From Rheinheimera lutimaris (GTDB lineage Bacteria > Pseudomonadota > Gammaproteobacteria > Enterobacterales > Alteromonadaceae), in contig NZ_JABSOD010000009.1 in the NCBI RefSeq assembly GCF_013283795.1, forward strand, positions 113,284 to 177,283: a stretch of 64,000 nt of DNA, written 5' to 3'. Positions 9,173-16,811 of this stretch are shown one piece after another. A program made the translations under genes and the position numbers. The notes under the pieces are model-generated. The model was not told where the DNA came from. It worked only from the letters and a program-made list of their open reading frames with translations, and ran no database searches. How positions within the stretch are numbered: position 1 is the first letter of the stretch; the number at the start of each line of letters is the position of its first letter.

Positions 9173-10657
9173 TCAGGTGCCGCAAAACGTGTTCTTAACA
9201 AGCTGCTGTGGCTCAGGCGGCAGGGCAAAATCAGCATTGGCGTCTGCCAGGCTATAAGGCGTCGCCAGTGCTTGCTGCAGGCGGTTAAACAGGGTTAAAT
9301 CGGCGTGCTCAGTGGCTTGTTTAATTGCTTGTGCAACCAGATGGTTACGCGCAATAAGTGCCGGGTTAGTGCTGTCCATTTGCCGGCTTACCAGCGCCGG
9401 GTCAATGCCTTGTGCAGTAAGGCGTTGTTGCCATCTTGCTGCCCAGTCAGCCCAACCTTGCTTGTCGGCAAATAATACTGCCGCACCGGCGTTACTATCG
9501 CTTACCGAGCGGCTAAGTAAACGAAAGCTCTGGCTGAAGTCGGCTTTATTAGCGCTCATCAGATTAAGCAAGTCGCGGATCAACACTTCGTCGCTATCGG
9601 TTGCACTGGCAATACCAATTTTCGCCGCCATCAGGCGTAAAAATTCAGCTTCATTTAGCCCGTTAAAACCTTGCAGTGCTTCAGTGGCCAGCTCTACGGC
9701 CTGTTCCGGTTGCTCAGTCAGCAGCGGCAGCAGAGTTTCAGCAAAGCGCGCCAGGTTCCAGGCGGCAATACGTGGCTGGTTGCCCCATGCATAGCGGCCC
9801 TGGCTATCAATAAAGCTGTATACCTGCGCCGGATTAAAGGTATCCATAAAGGCGCAGGGGCCGTAGTCAATGGTTTCACCGGCGATACTCATATTGTCGG
9901 TGTTCATTACGCCATGAATAAAGCCCAGACTCATCCATTTGGCAATCAGCCCGGCTTGTCTGCTAACGACGGCATTTAGCAGTGCCAGATAAGGATTTTC
10001 GTCGTCAGCACAATCAGGGTAGTGACGCTTGATAACATAATCAGCAAAGATCTTCAGCTGCGCTGTATCGCCATGGGCAGCAATATACTGAAAGCTGCCG
10101 ATACGAATATGGCTGGCCGCTACCCGTGTCAGCACTGCACCGGGTTCTGCGGTTTCACGCTGTACCCAGTCACCGGTTAATACTGCGGCCAGAGCGCGGG
10201 TAGTGGGTACGCCCAGCGCATGCATAGCTTCGCTGACTAAATACTCGCGCAGTACCGGCCCTAATGGCGCGCGGCCATCTCCGCGGCGGGAAAACGGTGT
10301 TTGGCCGGCACCTTTAAGCTGAATATCAAAACGGTTGTTGTCTGCGCTGATAACCTCTGCCAGCAATAAAGCACGGCCATCACCCAATTGCGGCACAAAG
10401 TGACCAAACTGATGGCCGGCATAAGCATGCGCCCGCGGTGTCGCCCAGTTTGGTAAAGCATTACCGCTAAATACCGCCAGGCCGTCGTCAGAATGCCAAT
10501 ACTGCTGTGGTAAGCGCAGCTCTGCTGCCAGTTCAGTATTAAATGCCAGCCACTGCGGCGCCGGCACCGGGGTTGGATTGCAAGGCACAGAAAAGGGCGC
10601 GCCCAAATCGGCCAGACTGTGTTGTACGGTAAAATTGCTCATATCAGCTGTTCGCAT
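9173..10657 (-). CDS. selO: Protein adenylyltransferase SelO (YdiU family pseudokinase)
   Basis: A 494-residue member of the YdiU/SelO family, which transfers AMP from ATP onto serine, threonine or tyrosine of target proteins and is linked to oxidative stress. Visible family motifs are YAGHQFGHFVPQLGDGRA near residue 80, the lysine-bearing QLKGAGQTPFSRRGDGRA near 115, the long LREYLVSEAMHALGVPTTRALA helix, HGVMNTDNM and DYGPCAFMD. The protein ends ...FCGT; the near-terminal Cys corresponds to the selenocysteine site of eukaryotic SelO. The start could be this ATG or the ATG 15 bases further in; neither has a clear ribosome site. Confidence 0.93.
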   Translation of the reverse strand: MRTADMSNFTVQHSLADLGAPFSVPCNPTPVPAPQWLAFNTELAAELRLPQQYWHSDDGLAVFSGNALPNWATPRAHAYAGHQFGHFVPQLGDGRALLLAEVISADNNRFDIQLKGAGQTPFSRRGDGRAPLGPVLREYLVSEAMHALGVPTTRALAAVLTGDWVQRETAEPGAVLTRVAASHIRIGSFQYIAAHGDTAQLKIFADYVIKRHYPDCADDENPYLALLNAVVSRQAGLIAKWMSLGFIHGVMNTDNMSIAGETIDYGPCAFMDTFNPAQVYSFIDSQGRYAWGNQPRIAAWNLARFAETLLPLLTEQPEQAVELATEALQGFNGLNEAEFLRLMAAKIGIASATDSDEVLIRDLLNLMSANKADFSQSFRLLSRSVSDSNAGAAVLFADKQGWADWAARWQQRLTAQGIDPALVSRQMDSTNPALIARNHLVAQAIKQATEHADLTLFNRLQQALATPYSLADANADFALPPEPQQLVKNTFCGT

Positions 10658-11003
10658 TGAAGGGTTATAGCGCTAGTGTACAGAGGGGCTGTTGCAGATA
10701 CAAAAAAACGCGTACTTAGGTTCAGGAAAAGTTGTCAGCCGTTGCTACTAATGATACAAACATACTTAAATATTTTAATTGTAAAACATACATTTGCGTT
10801 GGAAAGTTTTGCAAAAGGCAGTCCAAAAGTTATTACTCGCGCTTTTGAGTAAACTCTACAATGGGTGATGAACTTATACCGATGTTTAGTAAAATGTTGA
10901 GCTTGTTAGCGGCGATAACAGCCCCACGGCTTGTTGGACAGGAAAACAGTCGGTAAAGAATACCAAATGTACCTAATTCGACCTTGATATTTGGGGCTTG
11001 TAA
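10658..11003. other. Intergenic region at the left edge of the accessory island
   Basis: 346 bp between the divergent selO and SIR2-like genes with no coding signal. It is AT-rich in the middle and contains an inverted repeat TTACTC-8 bases-GAGTAA at 10833-10852. I see no convincing -35/-10 pair for the SIR2-like gene. Base composition shifts here from the GC-balanced housekeeping region to the more AT-rich island. Confidence 0.4.
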
Positions 11004-11882
11004 ATGGATTTAAAAACACTTTTGAACAAGGCAGGGCTAAAGCCCGCTTTAGTAATTGGTAATGGCATCAATAGGTATAATTCAGACGATAAAAATAATT
11101 CTTGGGAGAAATTACTGATTCGACTTTGGAGTAAGCGGGTGGGTACCAAAGCTTTAGATATTCCAATAGGTATTTCACTGACCGAGTTTTACGATGCATT
11201 GGATTTAACTAGCGAAAAGCAAAGTAAGAGCTTGCAAGTCGAATTTTGTGAATTGATGGCTAAATGGCAAGTGAAGCCCCAACATAAGCTAATTGTAGAG
11301 TGGGCCTCTAAAAATAACGCTCCCATTTTGACTACCAACTTTGAAAGTACTCTTTCTGATGTATTCGATGCAAAAATCAAACATCTTGAACCTAAAAAGT
11401 TTACCGATTATTACCCTTGGGGAAGTTACTATTCGCCAAATATTGTAAAGAATATTTCTGATGACTTTGGTATTTGGCATATTAATGGCCTTCAGAAATA
11501 TAGCCGAAGTATCAGGCTAGGTTTATCTCATTACATGGGGGCGGTCGAAAGAGCTCGCCCTTATTTGCACAGAGGCAATGACCGTTTATTCAAAACTGCA
11601 GACGTAAATAATTGGCTAGGTAAAAATACATGGTTAAATATTTTTTTTAAAAACGACCTAATTTTCTTTGGTCTGGCTTTAGATTCAGCCGAGATTTTTT
11701 TGCGTTGGTTATTGATCGAAAGAGCCAAGTTTTTCAAAAAACACCCACAGTGCAAGCGTGAAGGCTATTACTTTCATGTTGATAAACTACCACTTGGTCA
11801 GAAACTGTTTCTGGAAAGCATAGGCTTTAAAATTATTCAAGTAACTGACTATATTGAAATTTATGAGAATCCATGGCAGTAA
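11004..11882 (+). CDS. SIR2-like domain protein, putative phage-defence NADase
   Basis: A 292-residue cytoplasmic protein with SIR2-fold signatures: the nucleotide-binding loop GNGIN at residues 19-23, TTNFE at 110-114 (the TTN(Y/F)(D/E) motif with the NAD-contacting Asn112), and a candidate catalytic His159 in IWHINGL followed by a strand and SHY. The late FFGLALDSAEIFLRWLL segment also matches bacterial SIR2-like proteins. Such domains in defence systems often deplete NAD after phage sensing, which is inference here. The gene is more AT-rich than its neighbours and heads a run of four same-strand genes ending at 14832. Confidence 0.75.
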   Translation: MDLKTLLNKAGLKPALVIGNGINRYNSDDKNNSWEKLLIRLWSKRVGTKALDIPIGISLTEFYDALDLTSEKQSKSLQVEFCELMAKWQVKPQHKLIVEWASKNNAPILTTNFESTLSDVFDAKIKHLEPKKFTDYYPWGSYYSPNIVKNISDDFGIWHINGLQKYSRSIRLGLSHYMGAVERARPYLHRGNDRLFKTADVNNWLGKNTWLNIFFKNDLIFFGLALDSAEIFLRWLLIERAKFFKKHPQCKREGYYFHVDKLPLGQKLFLESIGFKIIQVTDYIEIYENPWQ

Positions 11883-11951
11883 CGGTCGTATCGGCTGTCT
11901 TGTTTTTCATTCGTGATTTCCAGAAGTTTTATTTTTATAACGGATTAAATA

Positions 11952-12869
11952 ATGACAATTCCCACTTACGACCAATTTATTGAACCCGTGCTTCGTTTTT
12001 TAGCTACTCGGCCTGAGGGTGCGCTTGCCCGTGAGGTATACGAAGCTGCGGCTGAGATAATGCAGTTAACAGACGATGAGCGTGCTGAGTTATTACCAAG
12101 CCAGGCACAGCAGGTTTATAAGAATCGCATAGGCTGGGCGCATGACCGTTTAAAGCGGGCTGGCTTGTCTAGCTCCGCCAGACGCGGAGTTTGGTGCTTA
12201 ACGGATGAAGGTAAAATATTTGCCGCCAGTAACGTAGGTCCGTTATCGCAAGGGCAAGTTGCCGATCTTGCTTTTGGTTATATGGATGTGCGGTTAAAAG
12301 AAGCAACTTCAACCACTGAACCCGTGATTACTCCAACTAAAAACGATAGTTCAACGAAAACTTCAAGCCCAGAAGAACGCTTAGGTGCGGCCGTTAAAGA
12401 GATGCGCGAAAGCGTAGCCGCTGATTTATTGGAAACGCTTGCTAAGGTAAGCCCGACTTACTTTGAAACCATCGTTTTAGACTTGTTACATAAGATGGGA
12501 TATGGCGCAAACCGTAATGACCTGCAGCGGGTAGGTGGCTCGGGTGATGGTGGTATTGATGGTGTGATCTCGTTAGATAAATTAGGCCTGGAGAAAGTAT
12601 ATGTGCAGGCAAAACGCTGGCAAAGCAGTGTTGGCAGGCCAGAAATCCAGGGCTTTTACGGTGCTTTAGCGGGGCAACGTGCGACTAAGGGCGTGTTTAT
12701 TACCACTTCTGCTTACACCGCCCAAGCCATTGATTTTGCCAAATCAGTAGAGCGTATTGTGCTGGTAGACGGTATCAAACTGGCAGAGCTGATGATTGAT
12801 CACGAAGTTGGTGTATCGACCCGCATTGTCAAAATCCCCAAGTTCGACAGCGACTATTTTGAAGATTAA
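11952..12869 (+). CDS. Mrr-family restriction endonuclease-like protein
   Basis: A 305-residue protein. Residues 1-95 look like the winged-helix Mrr_N domain (TYDQFIEPVLRFLA... VYKNRIGWAHDRLKRAGL... RGVWCLTDEG), which reads DNA in type IV restriction enzymes. Residues 165-290 are the PD-(D/E)xK Mrr catalytic domain: LLHKMGYG, then GGSGDGGIDGVI with Asp199 and Asp203, then the QAK motif at Gln219-Lys221, and GVFITTSAYT. All catalytic residues expected for Mrr are present. Mrr enzymes cut modified DNA. It follows the SIR2-like gene by 69 bp in the same direction. Confidence 0.85.
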   Translation: MTIPTYDQFIEPVLRFLATRPEGALAREVYEAAAEIMQLTDDERAELLPSQAQQVYKNRIGWAHDRLKRAGLSSSARRGVWCLTDEGKIFAASNVGPLSQGQVADLAFGYMDVRLKEATSTTEPVITPTKNDSSTKTSSPEERLGAAVKEMRESVAADLLETLAKVSPTYFETIVLDLLHKMGYGANRNDLQRVGGSGDGGIDGVISLDKLGLEKVYVQAKRWQSSVGRPEIQGFYGALAGQRATKGVFITTSAYTAQAIDFAKSVERIVLVDGIKLAELMIDHEVGVSTRIVKIPKFDSDYFED

Positions 12870-12939
12870 GTGTTTGTTCTGAATGAAGGCAGTTTAGTCA
12901 ATTGTATTAATTAAAACCAAAGTTAGCAAAGGAGTTGCT

Positions 12940-13806
12940 TTGTCAGTTCTCGGTATCAGCGACAAAACAAAAAATGTTTATATTGGCGATAGTGCTATTT
13001 ACGGCAGGCCCATTGTCACAAATCAACTTGTCATTCCGATTAGCTTTCCTAGATTGGTTTCCAGTGTCTATAGATCGCTAGGGGAGTATCCGGGCCTAAT
13101 TTTCCTTGAAGACATTTATGAGCCAGCGGCTGGGATAAAACGTGGCAGGGTGTTTTGTCTTCCAATTTCAAATAAAGATTGGATGCAGAGTGTTTTTGTT
13201 CGGCAAGTGGAATGGGCTGGAGTTGCTCCCGCAAAAGTCCAAGAGCAATATTTTTACCATTACCAGATCTACAACATGCATCACTACATTTCTGATACTA
13301 AAAGTAACCAAGCGATTCTTGGTAATGGTGAATATGCATCATTCTGGAAAGTGATTGCGGTCGAGCAGGTATTTGGCAGTGACGTTGTTGTAACACTTAA
13401 AAGCACTCGCTCGAACGGCGTTTTGCCAGTGCTATTATCTAATGATATTTCCGCAGAAGACTATCAGCGCCTTAGCATTACTCTCGATGAGGTGCAGACA
13501 GCGAACCGCAAAATAAGCCCATTTCATTTGGTGGAAAGCTGCCGCAGTGCCGCGGCCTGTGCGGTGGGTATTGCCATTAGCGACCCTGTGCCAGATTTAG
13601 GCAAAGCACTCAGTAAACTAGCAGCTTTGGCGCCGCAAAATACAATAAGTCAATACACCGGTAATATAATCGCTCGCTTACATTCACGCGCTAAACCCAA
13701 TGCCCAGGCGCAACACGGCACTCGCGATTTAACGGAAGAAGATGCGCAAACAGCGCTGCATTCCTTGTCATTATTGCTCGTCGAACTTGGCCTTGCCAAA
13801 TATTGA
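12940..13806 (+). CDS. Unrecognised protein with Abi_C-like C-terminus
   Basis: A 288-residue cytoplasmic protein I do not recognise over most of its length. The first 190 residues look like a mixed alpha/beta domain with many aromatic residues (YFYHYQIYNMHHYI). The last 80 residues (ISQYTGNIIARLHSRAKPNA, a His-Gly, then a helix LTEEDAQTALHSLSLLLVEL) resemble the Abi_C domain common at the end of abortive-infection proteins; this is a pattern judgement. The start is TTG, chosen because AAAGGAG sits five bases upstream and no other start fits. It lies between the Mrr-like and NERD genes and ends 12 bases before the latter. Confidence 0.55.
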   Translation: MSVLGISDKTKNVYIGDSAIYGRPIVTNQLVIPISFPRLVSSVYRSLGEYPGLIFLEDIYEPAAGIKRGRVFCLPISNKDWMQSVFVRQVEWAGVAPAKVQEQYFYHYQIYNMHHYISDTKSNQAILGNGEYASFWKVIAVEQVFGSDVVVTLKSTRSNGVLPVLLSNDISAEDYQRLSITLDEVQTANRKISPFHLVESCRSAAACAVGIAISDPVPDLGKALSKLAALAPQNTISQYTGNIIARLHSRAKPNAQAQHGTRDLTEEDAQTALHSLSLLLVELGLAKY

Positions 13807-13818
13807 TAGACAAACATT

Positions 13819-14832
13819 ATGATCTTAAAAGACAAAACACAAACCAGTTCGTCCTCACTCAAACTCGATGCTGGCATTAAGCAAGAGCATGACGTGGCGT
13901 TTTACTTGCGCCGTGCTTACAAGAACAGTGACAACGTAATGGTGCTGAATGATCTGCGAATTGAGCATGACGGCGAAAGCGCCCAGATAGACCACCTTAT
14001 TGTGTATACCTACGGCTTTATTGTAGTGGAGTCGAAAAGCATACGCGGCGAAGTGAAGGTAAACGAATACGGTGAGTGGAGCCGCAGTTATAAAGGGCTG
14101 TGGAGTGGTGTGCCATCGCCGATTAAACAGGCTGAGCTGCAACTTAAACTACTGAAACAGTACCTGTGTGCCAATACTGAAAAAGTCATCGGTAAATTCT
14201 TAGGTATTCAGCAAGGGCTTGGTGCACGTTGCTACGATGTGTTTTGCGCTATCTCCAGCGATGCAATTATCGATCGCTCCAAAGCACCAAAAGACATAGC
14301 CACAAAACTGGTGAAATCGGAGTTTGTCACAGATGCGCTGGATAAGAAGATGAACTTTATTAAGTTCTATAATCTGGCTGCCAAAATAGCGGACACGCGT
14401 CCAACCTTTAATCAGGATGAGCTGCTATGTATCTGCAATTTTCTACTGGGAGACATTCAGCAACAGAATGTTGTAAATGAAGCTCAGGCAGTATGGGCAG
14501 CCCCAGCCACACTGATGACTAACACAGCCGCTGGCTCCGTTCAACCAACACCACAAGCCGCCGTAATTACAAAGCCGCCGACAAAAGCTGTTGCAGTGGA
14601 TGCCGTTGCTGCGCAGTGCAAACACTGCGGCCAATGCTCAGGCTTAACAGCGCAGTCCGGCCGTTATGGCTATTATGTGCAATGCGGCAGTTGTGGGGGT
14701 AATACGCCATTGAAGAGACCATGCCCGGCGTGTAACAGCCTGAATACCAAAGTGAGCAGAGCAAAAGCAGTTTATCGTCTTAACTGCGCAGATTGTTCGA
14801 CAATAGCTACAGTTGAGTTCAATAGCAATTAG
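13819..14832 (+). CDS. NERD-domain nuclease-related protein with C-terminal zinc ribbons
   Basis: A 337-residue protein. Residues 15-125 form a NERD domain, a PD-(D/E)xK-like fold: an early conserved Glu, AQIDHLIV with Asp58, and VESKS with Glu71 and Lys73, followed by the typical G(E/K)...W segment. A low-complexity Ala/Pro/Thr linker leads to a C-terminal cysteine-rich region from Cys267 (CKHCG, CGSCGG, CPAC, CADC), consistent with two zinc ribbons that may contact nucleic acid. It is last of four same-strand genes and starts 12 bp after the preceding stop, which suggests co-transcription. Confidence 0.8.
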   Translation: MILKDKTQTSSSSLKLDAGIKQEHDVAFYLRRAYKNSDNVMVLNDLRIEHDGESAQIDHLIVYTYGFIVVESKSIRGEVKVNEYGEWSRSYKGLWSGVPSPIKQAELQLKLLKQYLCANTEKVIGKFLGIQQGLGARCYDVFCAISSDAIIDRSKAPKDIATKLVKSEFVTDALDKKMNFIKFYNLAAKIADTRPTFNQDELLCICNFLLGDIQQQNVVNEAQAVWAAPATLMTNTAAGSVQPTPQAAVITKPPTKAVAVDAVAAQCKHCGQCSGLTAQSGRYGYYVQCGSCGGNTPLKRPCPACNSLNTKVSRAKAVYRLNCADCSTIATVEFNSN

Positions 14833-14841
14833 ACTGTTGTG

Positions 14842-14885
14842 TTGACAATAGCTATACGCAGGCCTAGGATCTGTGTAGCTATTGT
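14842..14885 (+). promoter_or_regulatory. Toxin-antitoxin promoter with overlapping operator
   Basis: TTGACA (14842-14847), a 17-bp spacer and TAGGAT (14865-14870) form a good sigma-70 promoter for the antitoxin gene. A perfect 10-bp inverted repeat, ACAATAGCTA (14845-14854) and TAGCTATTGT (14876-14885), brackets the -10 and overlaps the -35. This is the expected layout for autorepression by the ribbon-helix-helix antitoxin. Confidence 0.75.
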
Positions 14886-14906
14886 ATTTACATAAAGGGT
14901 TTTGTC

Positions 14907-15173
14907 ATGCGTGATGCCGCCATTAATTTACGTGCCTTGCCGGAGCAGCGTGATCTTATTGATCAGGCCGCTAAAGTGCTGGGCAAAAACCGTTCTGACT
15001 TTATGTTAGAAGCCGCTTGTGAACGGGCACAAAGCATAATGCTGGATCAACTGCATTTTGCCCTGGATCAGACCAGGTTTAACCAGTTTGTCGCTTTGCT
15101 TGATGAACAACCGCAACACAATGCCGGGTTGGAACGTTTGCAGGCAGTGCAGGCTCCCTGGCATAAAGCATGA
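14907..15173 (+). CDS. DUF1778 ribbon-helix-helix antitoxin (TacA-like)
   Basis: An 88-residue protein with an N-terminal ribbon-helix-helix motif (AINLRALPEQRDLIDQAAKVLGKNRSDFMLEAACERA), the hallmark of DUF1778 antitoxins, and a C-terminal tail (FNQFVALLDEQPQHN) that in this family wraps the cognate acetyltransferase. It overlaps the toxin gene by 4 bp (ATGA), so the two are translationally coupled. It probably binds the inverted repeat in its own promoter. Confidence 0.88.
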   Translation: MRDAAINLRALPEQRDLIDQAAKVLGKNRSDFMLEAACERAQSIMLDQLHFALDQTRFNQFVALLDEQPQHNAGLERLQAVQAPWHKA

Positions 15174-15664
15174 GTTTTGACCTTGTTGCACCACAGCCGT
15201 TAACTGTAAACCACCTGCTTGATAGCTTTAGCTGTGGCGAGACTGAATTAGACAACTGGCTGAAAAAACGGGCAATGGCTAATCAGCTACGCGGTGCCAG
15301 CCGCACCTTTGTGGTTACCGACAGGCAAAATACCGTGTTGGGTTATTATGCGTTGGCAGCAGGTGCAGTGGCTTTACAAGCTGCCACTGCTAACGTGCGC
15401 AGAAATATGCCTGACCCGGTGCCGGTGTTAGTGCTGGCGCGCTTAGCGGTCGACCGCCGTGCTCAGGGCATTAAGCTGGGGGCAGGGTTGTTGCAAGATG
15501 CCGTACAAAGGGCGGTAAATGTGTCGCAAAACACCGGTGTAAGGGCTTTGTTGGTGCATGCGCTGAATGCTCGGGCAAAACAGTTTTATCAGTACTATGG
15601 TTTTGCAGAGTCACCACTAAACCCGTTAGTACTTATGCTGCGTTTAACCAGCACAAAACCTTGA
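15170..15664 (+). CDS. GNAT-family toxin (TacT-like tRNA acetyltransferase)
   Basis: A 164-residue GNAT acetyltransferase paired with the DUF1778 antitoxin. Family toxins acetylate the amino group on aminoacyl-tRNA and stop translation. Visible features are the N-terminal FSCGETELDNWL(KK) segment, a beta-strand pair (RTFVVTD...VLGYYALA), the acetyl-CoA loop region VLARLAVDRRAQGIKLGAGLL, and the late FYQYYGF motif carrying the conserved catalytic-type tyrosine. The full length is intact. The gene ends immediately before the tRNA-derived repeats. Confidence 0.88.
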   Translation: MSFDLVAPQPLTVNHLLDSFSCGETELDNWLKKRAMANQLRGASRTFVVTDRQNTVLGYYALAAGAVALQAATANVRRNMPDPVPVLVLARLAVDRRAQGIKLGAGLLQDAVQRAVNVSQNTGVRALLVHALNARAKQFYQYYGFAESPLNPLVLMLRLTSTKP

Positions 15665-15911
15665 TCTATTGTTAAAAACGAACCGACGACTTTCAGGTTG
15701 TTGAATGTCAGACACAAAAAAACCAGCTAAATGCTTGCTTAAATATTGGTTGCTGGAGCTCTGATCTTTGTGAAGAGCGAACCGACGACTTTCGGGTTGT
15801 TGAATTTCAGACACAAAAAAACTTACGTAAAGTAGGTTTAAATGTTGATTGCTGGAGCCCTGATCTTTGTGAAGAGCGAACCGACGAATTTCGGGTGTTG
15901 AATAACAGGCA

Positions 15912-15936
15912 CAAAAAAACCGACTATTAAGTCGGC
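15912..15936 (-). terminator. Second intrinsic terminator in the tRNA-derived repeats
   Basis: Read on the minus strand, CCGAC-6-base loop-GTCGG is followed by seven Ts. It occupies the position in its 99-bp unit equivalent to the terminator at 16011-16036, but with a different stem sequence. Confidence 0.6.
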
Positions 15937-16010
15937 CTTAGTGTTGGTTGCGGGAGCCCTGATCTTTATGAAGAGTGAACCGACGACCTTCGGGTTGTTG
16001 AATTTCAGAC

Positions 16011-16036
16011 ACAAAAAAACCAGCTAAATGCTGGTT
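16011..16036 (-). terminator. Intrinsic terminator of the tRNA-fMet operon
   Basis: Read on the minus strand, AACCAGC-ATTTA-GCTGGTT forms a perfect 7-bp stem followed by seven Ts. It begins 8 bases after the CCA of the last tRNA gene. Confidence 0.85.
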
Positions 16037-16043
16037 AAGATGT

Positions 16044-16120
<77 letters not shown>

Positions 16121-16205
16121 TCCGTGAATTATCCCCGAGCAGTAGAGATAATTTATTGATTTGCAATGCGTTAACTAAGTGCTTCAATTATAAGAAGTGC
16201 TAAGT

Positions 16206-16282
<77 letters not shown>

Positions 16283-16367
16283 TCCGTGAATTATCCCCGA
16301 GCAGTAGAGATAATTTATTGATTTGCAATGCGTTAACTAAGTGCTTCAATTATAAGAAGTGCTAAGT

Positions 16368-16444
16368 TGGTTGCGGGAGCCGGATTTGAACCGACGACCT
16401 TCGGGTGATGAGCCCGACGAGCTACCAGGCTGCTCCATCCCGCG
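16368..16444 (-). tRNA. Initiator tRNA-Met (CAU) with A37C variant, second in transcription order
   Basis: Same 77-nt body as the other copies except that the anticodon loop reads CUCAUCA: base 37, directly 3' of the anticodon, is C instead of A. All other initiator features are intact. Position 37 is almost always a purine in functional tRNAs. Confidence 0.93.
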
Positions 16445-16529
16445 TCCGTGACTTATCCCCGAGCAGTAGAGATAATTGATTGATTTGCAATGCGTTAACT
16501 AAGTGCTTCAATTATACGAAGTGCTAAGT

Positions 16530-16606
16530 TGGTTGCGGGAGCCGGATTTGAACCGACGACCTTCGGGTGATGAGCCCGACGAGCTACCAGGCTGCTCCAT
16601 CCCGCG
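16530..16606 (-). tRNA. Initiator tRNA-Met (CAU) with A37C variant, first in transcription order
   Basis: Identical to the copy at 16368-16444, again with loop CUCAUCA (C37). It is the promoter-proximal gene of the array. Confidence 0.93.
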
Positions 16607-16624
16607 TCCGTCATTGCGGGGCGC

Positions 16625-16653
16625 ATCTTAGTGTTTTTAACAAAGCCATGCAA
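16625..16653 (-). promoter_or_regulatory. Promoter of the tRNA-fMet array
   Basis: Read on the minus strand: TTGCAT (16648-16653), a 17-bp spacer, TAAGAT (16625-16630), then a GC-rich discriminator (GCGCCCCGC). The GC-rich discriminator is characteristic of stable-RNA promoters under stringent control. The match to consensus is moderate. Confidence 0.55.
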
Positions 16654-16771
16654 GCCCTTATCTGCTTTTATTTTTAAGATGCTGCTTAACTGCTGCTTTG
16701 TTAAGCAAAGCGCTGTTTTAAGCGGCAATTTGGCGCTATTGCAAAAACTCAAACGGTTAAATGCGACATTC

Positions 16772-16780
16772 TGCTATACT
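16772..16780 (+). promoter_or_regulatory. Extended -10 promoter of rlmKL
   Basis: TGC-TATACT forms an extended -10 element about 30 bp upstream of the rlmKL start. No good -35 is visible, as is common for extended -10 promoters. Confidence 0.45.
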
Positions 16781-16811
16781 AAGCGCCATTTTTGACAGGG
16801 GTTTGGGTAGC

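Larger units (their letters stand above)
15671..16043 (-). repeat. Tandem 99-bp repeats of tRNA-fMet 3' half plus terminator (rtT-like)
   Basis: Downstream of the tRNA genes in the direction of transcription are three full 99-bp units (15945-16043, 15846-15944, 15747-15845) and a partial one (15671-15746). Each unit carries a T-rich terminator-like hairpin and a remnant of the tRNA 3' half: the anticodon-stem-to-T-stem segment, a 12-bp insertion replacing the T-loop region, then the acceptor 3' strand with CCA. The nearest unit keeps the last 14 tRNA bases exactly (15945-15958). The next two have two mismatches each, and the partial unit lacks this end. The layout resembles the rtT repeats after E. 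coli tyrT. Confidence 0.75.

Noticed and set aside
10658..15664. Integrated prophage or integrative element at the tRNA
   Set aside because: There is no integrase, no phage structural gene and no duplicated tRNA end on the far side next to selO; only an accessory gene cluster is visible.
16495..16752. 85-codon minus-strand open frame
   Set aside because: It runs through a tRNA gene and its promoter; there is no ribosome site or protein-like composition.
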